DNA of 64,000 nucleotides from Tabrizicola flagellatus (lineage in GTDB: Bacteria; Pseudomonadota; Alphaproteobacteria; Rhodobacterales; Rhodobacteraceae). The number at the start of each line of letters is the position of its first letter. The stretch's first letter is position 1. The notes under the pieces are model-generated. The model did not search any database, was not told the DNA's origin, and was given only the letters and a program-made list of their open reading frames with translations. The stretch is taken from positions 186,001 through 250,000 of the forward strand of contig NZ_VMDU01000001.1 of NCBI RefSeq assembly GCF_008271465.1. The letters are read 5' to 3'. Below, piece after piece: positions 8,639 to 17,361 of the stretch. A program made the translations under genes and the position numbers.

Positions 8639-10200
8639 CCGACCTCTCCGACCTGCCCGGCGAGACCTGCGAACCTGCCCGTGCCCGGCGATCCGGCGGC
8701 CGGCAGGCCCGTGTTGCGCTGCGCGCCGCCCCCCTGGCCGACGACGTGAAGCCAGTTCGTCCCGGATTGCCAGGCGGTCAGTACAAGCCGCTGACCGAGG
8801 CGGGCGTGCAGCAGATCCACGCCGCGGCATTGGACGCGCTGGAGCAGATCGGTCTTTCGCAAGCCCCTGAATCGGGGCGGAAAATCCTGACCGAGGCCGG
8901 TGCGATTCTGGGCGATGACGGCCGCATCCGGTTCCCCCGCGCGCTGGTCGAGGACATGCTGGCCATTGCCGCCCGCAACATAACGCTCTATGCCCGCGAC
9001 CCGAAGCACGACCTGCATCTGAGCGGCACCAACGTCCACTACGGAACGGCCGGCGCGGCGGTGCATATCGTCGATCCGGTGACGCTCGACTATCGCGAAT
9101 CCACCGCGCAGGACCTCTATGATGCGGCGCGGCTGGTGGACAACCTCGACAACATCCATTTCTACCAGCGCACCATGGTCTGCCGGGATGTCACCGACAA
9201 CCGGGAGATGGACCTGAACACCCTTTACGCCTGCCTGGCGGGGACGACGAAACATGTCGGCACCAGTTTCTCTGACCCCTCGCATGTCGCCGATTGTTTC
9301 GAGATGCTCTACATGGTGGCGGGCGGTGAGGAGAAGTGGCGCGAGCGGCCCTTCGTGTCGAACTCCAACTGCTTCGTCGTCCCGCCGATGAAGTTCGCCG
9401 AGGAATCCTGCATCACGATGGAGGATTGCATCCGGCGCGGCATGCCGATGCTGCTCCTCAGCGCGGGCCAGGCCGGGGCAACGGCTCCCGCTCCGATTGC
9501 GCTGGCCATCGTGCAGGCCGTGGCCGAATGTCTCGCGGGCGTGGTCTATGTCAACGCGATCAAGCCCGGCGCGCCGGCGATCTTCGGGACCTGGCCTTTT
9601 GTTTCGGATCTGAGAACAGGCGCCATGTCCGGGGGTAGCGCGGAACAGGCGCTCTTGACCGCCGGCTGCGCGCAGATGCATCGGTTCTACGACCTTCCGG
9701 GCGGTGCGGCCTCGGGGATCAGCGACTCGAAGCTGCCCGACATGCAGGCCGGGTGGGAGCAGGGCATTACCAACGCGCTCGCCGGCCTTGCGGGGCTGAA
9801 CATGTGCTACGAGGCGGTCGGGATGCACGCCTCGCTGCTGGGCTTCTGCCTGGAAAGCCTGGTCCTCGGCGATGACCTGCTGGGTCAGGCGATGCGGCTG
9901 GTGCGCGGCATCGACGTGACCCCGGACTCCACCTCTATCGACGCGATGAAGGAGGTCTGCCTTGGCGGGCCGGGCCATTATCTCGGCTCGGACCAGACGC
10001 TGAAGCTGATGCAGACCGAATACATCTACCCCAACGTCGGCAACCGGATGTCGCCGAAGGAATGGAACGAGGCGGGCAAGCCCCTGCTCCTAGACACCGC
10101 CATTACCCGGAAGAATGCGATCCTGGCCAAGGCCGGCTGCCGGGTCGATCCCGAGATTGATGCGGCCATCCGCAAGCGGTTCAACATCTACTTCAAATAA
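8635..10200 (+). CDS. Trimethylamine methyltransferase (MttB) family protein, non-pyrrolysine type
   Basis: A 521-residue protein of the MttB superfamily, with the family-like segments GRQARVALRAAP near the N-terminus and FGTWPFVSDLRTGAMSGGSA and YDLPGGAASGISDSKLPD in the barrel. True trimethylamine methyltransferases read an in-frame UAG as pyrrolysine; here the frame is open throughout, so this belongs to the non-pyrrolysine branch. Characterised members of that branch (MtgB, MtpB, MtcB) demethylate quaternary amines such as glycine betaine, proline betaine and carnitine. No corrinoid protein is encoded nearby. Co-translation with the flavoprotein upstream supports a methylated-amine pathway. 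The substrate and methyl acceptor are unknown. Confidence 0.85.
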   Translation: MTDLSDLPGETCEPARARRSGGRQARVALRAAPLADDVKPVRPGLPGGQYKPLTEAGVQQIHAAALDALEQIGLSQAPESGRKILTEAGAILGDDGRIRFPRALVEDMLAIAARNITLYARDPKHDLHLSGTNVHYGTAGAAVHIVDPVTLDYRESTAQDLYDAARLVDNLDNIHFYQRTMVCRDVTDNREMDLNTLYACLAGTTKHVGTSFSDPSHVADCFEMLYMVAGGEEKWRERPFVSNSNCFVVPPMKFAEESCITMEDCIRRGMPMLLLSAGQAGATAPAPIALAIVQAVAECLAGVVYVNAIKPGAPAIFGTWPFVSDLRTGAMSGGSAEQALLTAGCAQMHRFYDLPGGAASGISDSKLPDMQAGWEQGITNALAGLAGLNMCYEAVGMHASLLGFCLESLVLGDDLLGQAMRLVRGIDVTPDSTSIDAMKEVCLGGPGHYLGSDQTLKLMQTEYIYPNVGNRMSPKEWNEAGKPLLLDTAITRKNAILAKAGCRVDPEIDAAIRKRFNIYFK

Positions 10201-10223
10201 GCCATGCAAGGCACGGAAAAGAA

Positions 10224-11123
10224 ATGCATTACGGATATATCGGCCTGGGAAACCTGGGGGCGGCCTGTGCGGGCTGTCTGGTCAAGGACGGCTTCAAGGT
10301 CACTGTCTACGATCTGAATCCGAACCTGGCCGAGCCGCTGGTGGCAGCCGGAGCGACGCTTGCAGCCAGTGCCGAGGAGCTGGCGGCCTCGGTCGATCAT
10401 GTCATCACCTGCCTGCCGTCGCCTGCGGTCTCCGAGCGCGTCCTGCGCAACGTCCTGCCGCACATGCGGAAGGGCGCGTCCTGGGTCGAGATGTCCACCC
10501 TTGGCCGGGACGAGGTGTTGCGACTGGCCGCCGTTGCCGCCGAATCCGGGGTGCGGATGATGGAACTGCCGGTGACTGGCGGGGTTCATCTGGCCTGTCA
10601 GGGCAAGATCACCATGCTTGCGGGCGGGGACCGCGACCTCTTCGACCTGCACCACAAGGCGATGCAGGCGATGGGCGACCGGATCTTCCACATGGGGCCT
10701 TTGGGGTCGGCCTCGATCATCAAGGTCATCACCAACATGCTGGCCTTCATCCATCTCAAGGCCACGTCCGAGGCGCTGATGCTGGCCAAGCGCGGGGGCC
10801 TTGATCTGGGCCAGGCCTGGCATGCGATTGCCGCCAGTTCCGGAAACAGTTTCGTGCATGAGACCGAAGGCGCGCTGATCCTGAACGGCTCCTACGACAT
10901 CGCCTTCAACATCGACCTCGCGCTGAAGGATCTCGGCTTCGCGCTTGGCTTCGGGAAGGAGTTCGGCGTGCCGCTCGACCTCGCCTCGATGACCAACCAG
11001 ACCTACATCGCGGCCAAGGCGGCCTATGGCGGCGAGGCGCAGTCGCCGATGATCGCCAAGCTGCTGGAGGATCTGCTGGGCACCGACCTGCGGGCCCCGG
11101 GCTTTCCGGCCCGTCTGGAATGA
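10224..11123 (+). CDS. NAD(P)-dependent oxidoreductase, 3-hydroxyisobutyrate dehydrogenase family
   Basis: A 299-residue beta-hydroxyacid dehydrogenase-type protein. It has an N-terminal Rossmann motif (YGYIGLGNLGAACAGCLVKD), the substrate-site segment MELPVTGGVHLACQGK, and the catalytic-lysine helix GSASIIKVITNM. It starts 23 bases after the MttB-family gene and is the last clear gene of the operon. The family reduces or oxidises 3-hydroxy acids, tartronate semialdehyde and similar compounds. In this setting it could act on a product left after demethylation, or in serine/glyoxylate metabolism; the sequence does not decide. Confidence 0.87.
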   Translation: MHYGYIGLGNLGAACAGCLVKDGFKVTVYDLNPNLAEPLVAAGATLAASAEELAASVDHVITCLPSPAVSERVLRNVLPHMRKGASWVEMSTLGRDEVLRLAAVAAESGVRMMELPVTGGVHLACQGKITMLAGGDRDLFDLHHKAMQAMGDRIFHMGPLGSASIIKVITNMLAFIHLKATSEALMLAKRGGLDLGQAWHAIAASSGNSFVHETEGALILNGSYDIAFNIDLALKDLGFALGFGKEFGVPLDLASMTNQTYIAAKAAYGGEAQSPMIAKLLEDLLGTDLRAPGFPARLE

Positions 11124-11206
11124 CGGCTTGAGGGTGGCGTGGGCGCGGGTTAAGGTTCGGTAAACGTCCGCGGCCAAGCCCTTGAAAACACGAAGGATGC
11201 CGCGTT

Positions 11207-11221
11207 TGTCCACTGTGGACA
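11207..11221. promoter_or_regulatory. TGTCCAC-T-GTGGACA palindrome upstream of the PLP lyase
   Basis: Perfect 7-bp arms around a single base, ending 14 bases before the start codon at 11236 and just before its AAGGAG Shine-Dalgarno. A near-identical palindrome (C at the centre) lies at 38255-38269. It could be a protein site controlling the lyase gene or a small hairpin in its leader. Confidence 0.45.
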
Positions 11222-11235
11222 GCGAAGGAGCATCC

Positions 11236-12342
11236 ATGACCGCCGAGACCGACACCCGCATCGCCCGCCTGCTGCACCACCGGAAGGCGGGTCTCGCCCT
11301 GGGCGAGCCGGTGGTGCCGCCGATCTCGGTCGCCACCACCTTCCACCTGCCGCAGGCGCAGGGGGCGGCGCATTACTACGGCCGCTCGGGCCAGCCGACC
11401 TGGGACGCGGTCGAGGCGCAGCTGTCGATCCTGGAGGCGGCGGAGGTGGTCTCGTTCCCCTCCGGCATGGCCGCGATAACGGCGGCGCTGGTGTGCTGCC
11501 TGAAGGCGGGGGCCAGGGTGATGATCCCCTCGGACGGCTATTATGTGACCCGGCTTCTGGGGCGCGACCTGTTGCAGGTCTATGGGGCCGAGGTGGAGCA
11601 GGTCCCGACGCTGGAGATGGCGGACCGCGATTTCGCGGGGTTCGACGTCATCTACATCGAGACGCCCTCGAACCCGGGCCTCGACGTGGTCGACATCGCT
11701 GCGCTGGCGCGCAAGGCCCATGCGGCGGGGGCGCTGGTGATTACCGACAACACGACGATGACGCCGCTGCTGCAACGCCCCCTCGACCTGGGGGCGGACC
11801 TGGTGGTGGCCGCCGACACCAAGGCCCCGGCAGGACATTCGGATGCGCTGTTCGGCCATGTTGCGGGGCGGGATGCGAACCTGATCGCGCGGGTCCGGGA
11901 ATGGCGGCGGCAGTCGGGCTCGGTGCCGGGGCCGTTCGAGGCCTACCTGGTGCACCGGGGGCTGGAGACGCTGGAAGTGCGGCTGTCGCGGATGTGCGCC
12001 TCGGCGGCGGTGATTGCCGAGCGGTTGCGGGCGCATCCCGGGGTGCGCGGTCTGCGCTATCCGGGGCTCGGCGGGGATGCATCCCATTGGGCGGTCGGGG
12101 GCCAGATGGCGAACGGCGGCTTCCTGATCGGCTTCGAACTTGCGGGAGAGGCGGAGGCCGAGGCCTTTCTCGCCCGCTGTCCGCTGATCGAGCAGGCGAC
12201 GAGCTTCGGCGGAGTCCATACCGCAGCCGAGCGGCGGGCGCGTTGGGGCGATGCGGTGGCCGACGGGTTCATCCGGCTCTCGGTGGGGGTGGAGCCGGTC
12301 GAGGTGCTCTGGGCCGCCATCGAGGGCGCGCTGGCGGGGTAG
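11236..12342 (+). CDS. Cystathionine gamma-synthase/lyase-family PLP-dependent enzyme
   Basis: A 368-residue Cys/Met-metabolism PLP enzyme. The pyridoxal lysine lies in AADTKAPAGHSDAL, in place of the family's SxTKxxxGHSD; other family marks are YYGRSGQPTWDAVEAQL, FPSGMAAITA and the aldimine Asp/Asn region VITDNTTM. The ATG at 11236 has a clean AAGGAG five bases upstream; an earlier in-frame ATG at 11182 lacks one. The family covers cystathionine beta- and gamma-lyase, methionine gamma-lyase and O-succinylhomoserine sulfhydrylase, and I cannot choose among them. A 112-base gap with a palindrome separates it from the preceding operon, so it may be a separate transcript. Confidence 0.87.
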   Translation: MTAETDTRIARLLHHRKAGLALGEPVVPPISVATTFHLPQAQGAAHYYGRSGQPTWDAVEAQLSILEAAEVVSFPSGMAAITAALVCCLKAGARVMIPSDGYYVTRLLGRDLLQVYGAEVEQVPTLEMADRDFAGFDVIYIETPSNPGLDVVDIAALARKAHAAGALVITDNTTMTPLLQRPLDLGADLVVAADTKAPAGHSDALFGHVAGRDANLIARVREWRRQSGSVPGPFEAYLVHRGLETLEVRLSRMCASAAVIAERLRAHPGVRGLRYPGLGGDASHWAVGGQMANGGFLIGFELAGEAEAEAFLARCPLIEQATSFGGVHTAAERRARWGDAVADGFIRLSVGVEPVEVLWAAIEGALAG

Positions 12343-12346
12343 GGGC

Positions 12347-12390
12347 CAAGACTTTTCGAAAAGTCTTGCAAATTCCCTCGAAGGAATTTG
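12347..12390. terminator. Paired palindromes, bidirectional terminator
   Basis: Two abutting 22-bp palindromes between convergent genes: the first (12347-12368) is CAAGACTTTT-CG-AAAAGTCTTG and perfect; the second (12369-12390) has arms CAAATTCC/GGAATTTG around CTCGAA. They lie between the PLP lyase (ends 12342) and the SDR gene (ends 12401) and can form U-flanked hairpins in either direction. A related sequence is at 36756-36784. Confidence 0.75.
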
Positions 12391-12400
12391 GCACCCTGCG

Positions 12401-13069
12401 TCAGAGCGTGTCGAGAATCCGCGCCGCCTCGGCCTGCACATCGGCAAGCTTCGTCCTGTCCTCGCCCGGGAAGAAGCGGGCGCGGGTGGCGGTCGGCAGG
12501 GGGGCCGGTTCGGCGATGACGACGCGGGGCCCGTGTTTCGCGTTTTCGGCCTGCCAGCTGCGCGCCAGCGCCATCTGGGCGGCCTTCGTGGCGCCGTAGG
12601 CGCCGAAGAACGGCTGTCCGGCGCGGGGATCGTCGAGGAAGAGCGCGGTGCCGTCCTGGGCGCGCAGGAGAGGCTCGACCATCGGGATCAGCATGCCGGT
12701 GGCCCGCGCGTTGGTCGCCAGCGACTTTTCCCAGTCCTTCTGGTCGATATGCCCGGCCGGGGCCAGGGGGGCGGCATGGATGGCCGCATGGACCCAGAGG
12801 CTCAGCCCGCCCCAGCGGTCGTGGATGGACCGGCAGAGGTGGCGCATCGCGTCGTCGTTGGTGACATCCATCGGGGCCAGCGTCAGCGCGCCTGCACCCG
12901 GCAGTCCGGCCCGTCTGACCCGGTCGTCCAGGTCTTCCAGCCCGCCCACGGTGCGGGCGACGGCCACCACATGCCAGCCGCGCAGCGCCAGCTGCTCGGC
13001 CAAGGCAGAGCCGAGGCCACGCGAGGCGCCGGTGACGAGGGCGACCTTGGGGGCTATCTTCGAGGTCAT
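12401..13069 (-). CDS. SDR-family NAD(P)-dependent oxidoreductase
   Basis: A 222-residue short-chain dehydrogenase with the cofactor motif TGASRGLG (residues 14-21), an NxxxxG-type helix (LATNARATGMLIPM) and the YxxxK-type segment FFGAYGATKAAQMAL carrying Y and K. Length is slightly below the usual 240-260. Its substrate cannot be inferred; neighbours are convergent or separated by a repeat element, so context is uninformative. Confidence 0.85.
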   Translation of the reverse strand: MTSKIAPKVALVTGASRGLGSALAEQLALRGWHVVAVARTVGGLEDLDDRVRRAGLPGAGALTLAPMDVTNDDAMRHLCRSIHDRWGGLSLWVHAAIHAAPLAPAGHIDQKDWEKSLATNARATGMLIPMVEPLLRAQDGTALFLDDPRAGQPFFGAYGATKAAQMALARSWQAENAKHGPRVVIAEPAPLPTATRARFFPGEDRTKLADVQAEAARILDTL

Positions 13070-13083
13070 GGGCGGTCCTTCCT

Positions 13084-13127
13084 GGAGGCGTCGGAGCCTC
13101 CGGCGGGAGTATTTTCGAAAAGGGCAA
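13084..13127 (+). repeat. Intergenic hairpin element, type-2 tail (copy C)
   Basis: Hairpin GGAGGC/GCCTCC (13084-13089, 13096-13101), then GGCGGGAGTATTTT and AAAAGGGCAA. It lies about 30 bases beyond the purF stop codon on the opposite strand, the same position type-2 copies take behind mlaF, dnaB and the P450 gene. Confidence 0.7.
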
Positions 13128-13157
13128 ATGGCAAGCGGGAGCGACGCGGGGTCGCGC

Positions 13158-14621
13158 CTACTCTGCCGCCTTCATCTGGAAGCCTTCCTCGATCTTGTCC
13201 GAGGGCGCGACCGGGTAGTCGCCCGAGAAGCAGGCGTCGCAGAACTTGGGGTTGGCGGCGTCGCGGCCCGCGGCTTCGCCGGCGGCGCGGTAGAGGCCGT
13301 CGAGCGAGATGAACTTCAGGCTGTCCACCCCGATCCAGTCGCGCATCTCGTCCTCGGACATCGTCGCGGCGAGGAGTTTGGACCGTTCCGGCGTGTCCAC
13401 CCCGTAGAAACAGGGCCAGGCGGTAGGCGGCGAGGCGATGCGGAAATGGACCTCGGCCGCACCGGCCTCGAGGATCATGTCCTTGATCTTGCGGCTGGTG
13501 GTGCCGCGCACGACGCTGTCATCGACCAGGATCACCCGCTTGCCCTTGATCAGCGCGCGGTTGACGTTCAGCTTCAGCCGCACGCCCATGTTGCGGATGT
13601 GGTCGGTCGGCTCGATGAAGGTGCGGCCCATGTACTGGTTGCGGATGATCCCCATGGCGTAGGGGATGCCGGATTCCTGGCTGTAGCCGATCGCCGCAGG
13701 GGTGCCGCTGTCGGGCACCGGGCAGACGAGGTCGGCATCGACCGGCGCCTCGCGCGCCAGCTCCACCCCGATCTGGCGGCGGGTTTCATAGACCGAGCGG
13801 CCGCCGATGATGCTGTCGGGGCGGCTGAAATAGACGTTCTCGAAGATGCAGAAACGCGACTTCGCAGGCGCGAAGGGGCGGGTCGAGTCCACCTTGTTGC
13901 CCTCGATAACCACCATTTCGCCCGGCTCGATCTCGCGCACGAACTCGGCGCCGATGATGTCGAGGCCGCAGGTCTCGGACGACAGCGCCCAGCCGGAATC
14001 GCCCAGCCGGCCCAGCACCAGCGGGCGCACGCCCAGGGGGTCGCGCACCCCGATCAGCTTGGTGCGGGTCATGGCGACGACGCTGAAGGCGCCTTCCACC
14101 CGGCGCAGTGCGTCCTTGATGCGTTCGGAGAGGTTCTTCTGGATCGACCGCGCCATCAGGTGAATGATGCATTCGCTGTCGGACGACGACTGGAAGATCG
14201 ACCCGCGCTCGATCAGCTCGCGGCGGAGTGCCGCTGCATTGGTCAGGTTGCCGTTGTGGGCGATGGCGCAGCCGCCCATCGAGAATTCGCCGAAGAAGGG
14301 CTGCACGTCGCGGATCGCGGTCGCGCCTTTCGAGCCGGCGGTGGAATAGCGGACATGGCCGATGGACAGCGACCCGGGCAGGGTGTCCATCACCTCGGCC
14401 TTGGTGAAGTTGTCGCGGACATAGCCGAAGCGGCGGGCCGAGTTGAAGCCGTGGTCGGGGTGATAGCTGACGATCCCGCCCGCCTCTTGCCCGCGGTGCT
14501 GCAGCGCGTGCAGGCCGAGGGCCACGAAGTTCGACGCATCCGCCACGCCGATCACGCCGAAAATGCCGCACTCCTCCTTCAGCTTGTCGTCATCGAAGGG
14601 GTGCGAGCGGAAGGGGGCCAT
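13158..14621 (-). CDS. purF: Amidophosphoribosyltransferase
   Basis: First committed step of purine synthesis: glutamine plus PRPP to phosphoribosylamine. The 487-residue protein has a short propeptide (17 residues) before the catalytic nucleophile C18 (EECGIFGVIG), which family members expose by cleavage. It then has the Ntn glutaminase domain (IGHVRYST, AHNGNLTNA) and the phosphoribosyltransferase domain with PRPP loop VILVDDSVVRGTTS. Conserved cysteines near the C-terminus (CFYGVDTP, FCDACFSGDY) fit the Fe-S-containing Bacillus-like class. cvpA lies just upstream on the same strand, as in many proteobacteria. Confidence 0.97.
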   Translation of the reverse strand: MAPFRSHPFDDDKLKEECGIFGVIGVADASNFVALGLHALQHRGQEAGGIVSYHPDHGFNSARRFGYVRDNFTKAEVMDTLPGSLSIGHVRYSTAGSKGATAIRDVQPFFGEFSMGGCAIAHNGNLTNAAALRRELIERGSIFQSSSDSECIIHLMARSIQKNLSERIKDALRRVEGAFSVVAMTRTKLIGVRDPLGVRPLVLGRLGDSGWALSSETCGLDIIGAEFVREIEPGEMVVIEGNKVDSTRPFAPAKSRFCIFENVYFSRPDSIIGGRSVYETRRQIGVELAREAPVDADLVCPVPDSGTPAAIGYSQESGIPYAMGIIRNQYMGRTFIEPTDHIRNMGVRLKLNVNRALIKGKRVILVDDSVVRGTTSRKIKDMILEAGAAEVHFRIASPPTAWPCFYGVDTPERSKLLAATMSEDEMRDWIGVDSLKFISLDGLYRAAGEAAGRDAANPKFCDACFSGDYPVAPSDKIEEGFQMKAAE

Positions 14622-14703
14622 GCGTCCGAATCCTGTCCTGAGCCTGGCCCGCTATGTAAGACAGGCGTCCGGGGCTGTCACGCCCCGAAACGCCCGTCAC
14701 AGG

Positions 14704-15315
14704 TCACGGATTGGTGGCAGGAGCCGCCGGGGCCGGGGCCGGCTGGATCGTGGGTGCCGAGCCCGGGGCGCAGACATTGGTCAGGTCGTTGTAGCGGTCG
14801 ACGATCCAGCCCGGCGCGTCCGAGGGGATGTTCTCGTCGATCTGCTTCTGGAAATTGGCGAAGACGAGGGCCGTGCGGGAATTGTCGATCATCTCGATCT
14901 TCTGGTCCGACAGGACGCGGTCATAGACGATGAAGGCGATGGCGATCAGCAGGATGCCGCGCGCCGCGCCGAAGAGGAACCCCAGCGCCTGGTCGATCCC
15001 ACCGAGGGCCGAGCGCTGCACCGCGCCCGAGAAGAGCGGCGTGAAGAGGGCGGCCACGATCAGGCCGATCACGAAGACGCCGGCAAAGGCCGCGACGACC
15101 GACAGTTCGCAACTGTCGGCGAGGAACTCGCCCACCACGGGCAGTTCCTTGACCAGGGGCTGCACACCGGGGGCGAAGTAGTAGGCGGCGATGGCGGCGC
15201 CGATCCAGCCGAGGATCGCCATCAATTCCCGGACCAGACCGCGCGAGAAGGCGAGGATGGCCGAAATGATGATGATGAGTGCCGCACCACCATCGACTGC
15301 GGTCAGGTTTTCCAT
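14704..15315 (-). CDS. cvpA: CvpA family membrane protein
   Basis: A 203-residue inner-membrane protein with four predicted hydrophobic segments (ALIIIISAILAFSRGL, IGAAIAAYYF, VVAAFAGVFVIGLIVAALF, GILLIAIAFIVYD). It ends in a Pro/Ala-rich tail (APAPAAPATNP). CvpA proteins support colicin V export in E. coli and envelope stress tolerance; the biochemical role is unclear. It directly precedes purF with an 82-base gap, the classic cvpA-purF pairing, and follows radA on the same strand by 36 bases, so radA-cvpA-purF is probably one transcript. Confidence 0.92.
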   Translation of the reverse strand: MENLTAVDGGAALIIIISAILAFSRGLVRELMAILGWIGAAIAAYYFAPGVQPLVKELPVVGEFLADSCELSVVAAFAGVFVIGLIVAALFTPLFSGAVQRSALGGIDQALGFLFGAARGILLIAIAFIVYDRVLSDQKIEMIDNSRTALVFANFQKQIDENIPSDAPGWIVDRYNDLTNVCAPGSAPTIQPAPAPAAPATNP

Positions 15316-15351
15316 CGTTTACGTCCCCAATCCCGTTCTTTCACCAAGGGC

Positions 15352-16707
15352 TTATCCCGCCCCGAACATCTCGCCCACGAACGCCGTCAGGTCCGGCATC
15401 TGCCGCACCGTCAGCCCCGACGCCCCCTCGATCTTCGACTGGGACGGCACGGTCGCCTGTGAGAAACCAAGTTTCGAGGCCTCTTTCAACCTGTTTTCGG
15501 TTTGCCCGACCGGGCGCAAGGCCCCCGACAGACTGATCTCGCCGAAAAGCACCATGTCAGGCGGCATTGCCACATCCTCGCGCGCCGACAGGAGCGCGCC
15601 GGCCACGGCGAGGTCGGCGGCAGGCTCGTTGACCCGCAGGCCGCCCGCGACGTTCAGGAACACGTCGAGCCCTGCGAAGGGGATGCCGCAGCGGGCCTCC
15701 AGAACGGCAAGGATCGTGGACACCCGTCCGCTGTCGAGGCCGACGACCGTCCGGCGGGGGCTGGCGAGGGTCGAGGGGGCGACGAGCGCCTGGATCTCGG
15801 TCAGGACCGGTCGCGTGCCCTCGATGCCGGAAAAGACCGCCGAGCCGGGGGCGGGCTGGTCGCGGTTCGCGAGGAACAGGGCCGAGGGGTTCGGCACCTC
15901 GGCGAGCCCCCCGCCGGTCATCTCGAAGACGCCGATCTCGTCGGCCGGGCCGAAGCGGTTCTTCACCGCGCGCAGGATGCGGAACTGGTGGCCGCGCTCG
16001 CCCTCGAAATAGAGGACCGTATCGACCATGTGCTCGACCACGCGGGGGCCGGCGATCTGGCCCTCCTTGGTGACATGGCCCACGAGAATCACCGCGACGC
16101 CGCGCCGTTTGGCGAAGCTGACCAGCTCATGCGCGGCCGCGCGCACCTGGGAGACCGAGCCGGGCGCGGCCTCGACGCTGTCCAGCCACATGGTCTGGAT
16201 CGAGTCGATGATGGCCAGCGCGGGGCGTTCGGCGTCGAGCGTGGTCAGGATGTCGCGCAGATTGGTCTCGGCGCCAAGGCCGACCGGGGCGTCGGTCAGG
16301 CCCAGGCGCTGTGCGCGCATGCGGACCTGCGCGCTGGCTTCCTCGCCCGAGATGTAGAGGCATTTCAGCCCCTTGCGGGCGAAACTCGCGGCGGCTTGCA
16401 GAAGGAGCGTGGACTTGCCTATCCCCGGATCCCCGCCGACGAGGATCGCCGATGCGGGCACGAGGCCGCCGCCGAGGACGCGGTCGAGTTCCGCGATCCC
16501 GGAGGAGGCGCGGGGCGGTGGGGCTTCCTCGGTCGCGAGGTCGGAGAGGGGGATCGGCCGGCCCTTGGCGCCCAGAGACTTCGGCCCGGTGGACAGCGGC
16601 GCCTCTTCCACGATCGTGTTCCACCCGCCGCAAGCGTCGCATTTGCCAGCCCATTTGCGATAGGCGGCGCCGCAGACAGTGCAGGTGTAGGACGTGGTCT
16701 GTTTCAT
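15352..16707 (-). CDS. radA: DNA repair protein RadA
   Basis: A 451-residue RecA-like branch-migration helicase that processes recombination intermediates. It has a four-cysteine zinc finger at the N-terminus (C9, C12, C23, C26), Walker A GGDPGIGKSTLLL, the RadA-specific KNRFG motif (AVKNRFGPADEIGVFEM) and a Lon-protease-like C-terminal domain (GLDVFLNVAGGLRVNEPAAD). Full length for the family. It probably heads the radA-cvpA-purF run. Confidence 0.97.
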   Translation of the reverse strand: MKQTTSYTCTVCGAAYRKWAGKCDACGGWNTIVEEAPLSTGPKSLGAKGRPIPLSDLATEEAPPPRASSGIAELDRVLGGGLVPASAILVGGDPGIGKSTLLLQAAASFARKGLKCLYISGEEASAQVRMRAQRLGLTDAPVGLGAETNLRDILTTLDAERPALAIIDSIQTMWLDSVEAAPGSVSQVRAAAHELVSFAKRRGVAVILVGHVTKEGQIAGPRVVEHMVDTVLYFEGERGHQFRILRAVKNRFGPADEIGVFEMTGGGLAEVPNPSALFLANRDQPAPGSAVFSGIEGTRPVLTEIQALVAPSTLASPRRTVVGLDSGRVSTILAVLEARCGIPFAGLDVFLNVAGGLRVNEPAADLAVAGALLSAREDVAMPPDMVLFGEISLSGALRPVGQTENRLKEASKLGFSQATVPSQSKIEGASGLTVRQMPDLTAFVGEMFGAG

Positions 16708-16830
16708 GAGACGGGACAGTGACGGGTGTTTGGGGCAGCATCAAGGCGCGCGTGCGACAGTATTTCCTGCGACTCCCGGACCGGAACCCCTTCGCACCCG
16801 CGACGTTTTCCGCAAGAAAATGATGGTCCG

Positions 16831-17256
16831 TCAGGGATCTGGCCTTGAACGCCACGAGATCAGGATCGAGGTCAGGATGCAGCCGGTGAAGAGATAGAGC
16901 CCCCAGGCCGTTTCCACGGTGACCATCCCCGCGCCCTTCACGATCACGATGTAGAGCGCGATCAGGAACACGTCGGCCATGGCGAGTTTCCCCAGGACCT
17001 CCAGCGCGGGCAGGGCACGCGGGCTGAGCAGGCCGAAGTGCAGCAGCGCCAGGCCGATGGTCTTGGCATAGGGCGCAAAGACGGCAAGGAAGGTAACGAG
17101 AAGCGCCAGCGCAGCGTCGCTTTCCCACAGGGATTGCAGACCGGTCACGACGCTGATCTCGTCCATGCCGAAGACCGGCAGGATCGCGGCACGCATCAGG
17201 GGCGCGAACCAGGCGACGGGGAAGAGGACCAGCAGGGCGAGGTTTAGATACTTCAT
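16831..17256 (-). CDS. Paraquat-inducible protein A-like membrane protein
   Basis: A 141-residue protein with four hydrophobic segments and the PqiA-domain patterns SVVTGLQSLWES near the first loop and GKLAMADVFLIALYIVIVKG near the third helix. PqiA domains accompany MCE-type lipid transport systems in the envelope. Here it lies 105 bases downstream of an MlaE/MlaF-type ABC pair on the same strand, which fits a link to lipid transport, but no MCE (MlaD/PqiB) protein is encoded nearby. This is a single-domain form, about a third of E. coli PqiA. Confidence 0.8.
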   Translation of the reverse strand: MKYLNLALLVLFPVAWFAPLMRAAILPVFGMDEISVVTGLQSLWESDAALALLVTFLAVFAPYAKTIGLALLHFGLLSPRALPALEVLGKLAMADVFLIALYIVIVKGAGMVTVETAWGLYLFTGCILTSILISWRSRPDP

Positions 17257-17282
17257 CGGCGGCCCATCGGACTGGCGGCGGA

Positions 17283-17340
17283 CTGGAGGGTTTCACACCC
17301 TCCAGACCTCCCGTGGAGTATTTGCGCAAAGGGCAAGGGG
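17283..17340 (+). repeat. Intergenic hairpin element, type-2 tail (copy D)
   Basis: Perfect 9-bp stem CTGGAGGGT/ACCCTCCAG (17283-17291, 17297-17305) with loop TTCAC, then ACCTCCCGTGGAGTATTT and AAAGGGCAAGG. It lies 21 bases past the mlaF-type stop codon on the opposite strand. Confidence 0.8.
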
Positions 17341-17361
17341 CGGGTGCCGCGAGCGGAGGGT

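Noticed and set aside
8635-10200. Pyrrolysine-containing MttB
   Set aside because: The frame has no internal TAG, so it is the non-pyrrolysine branch.
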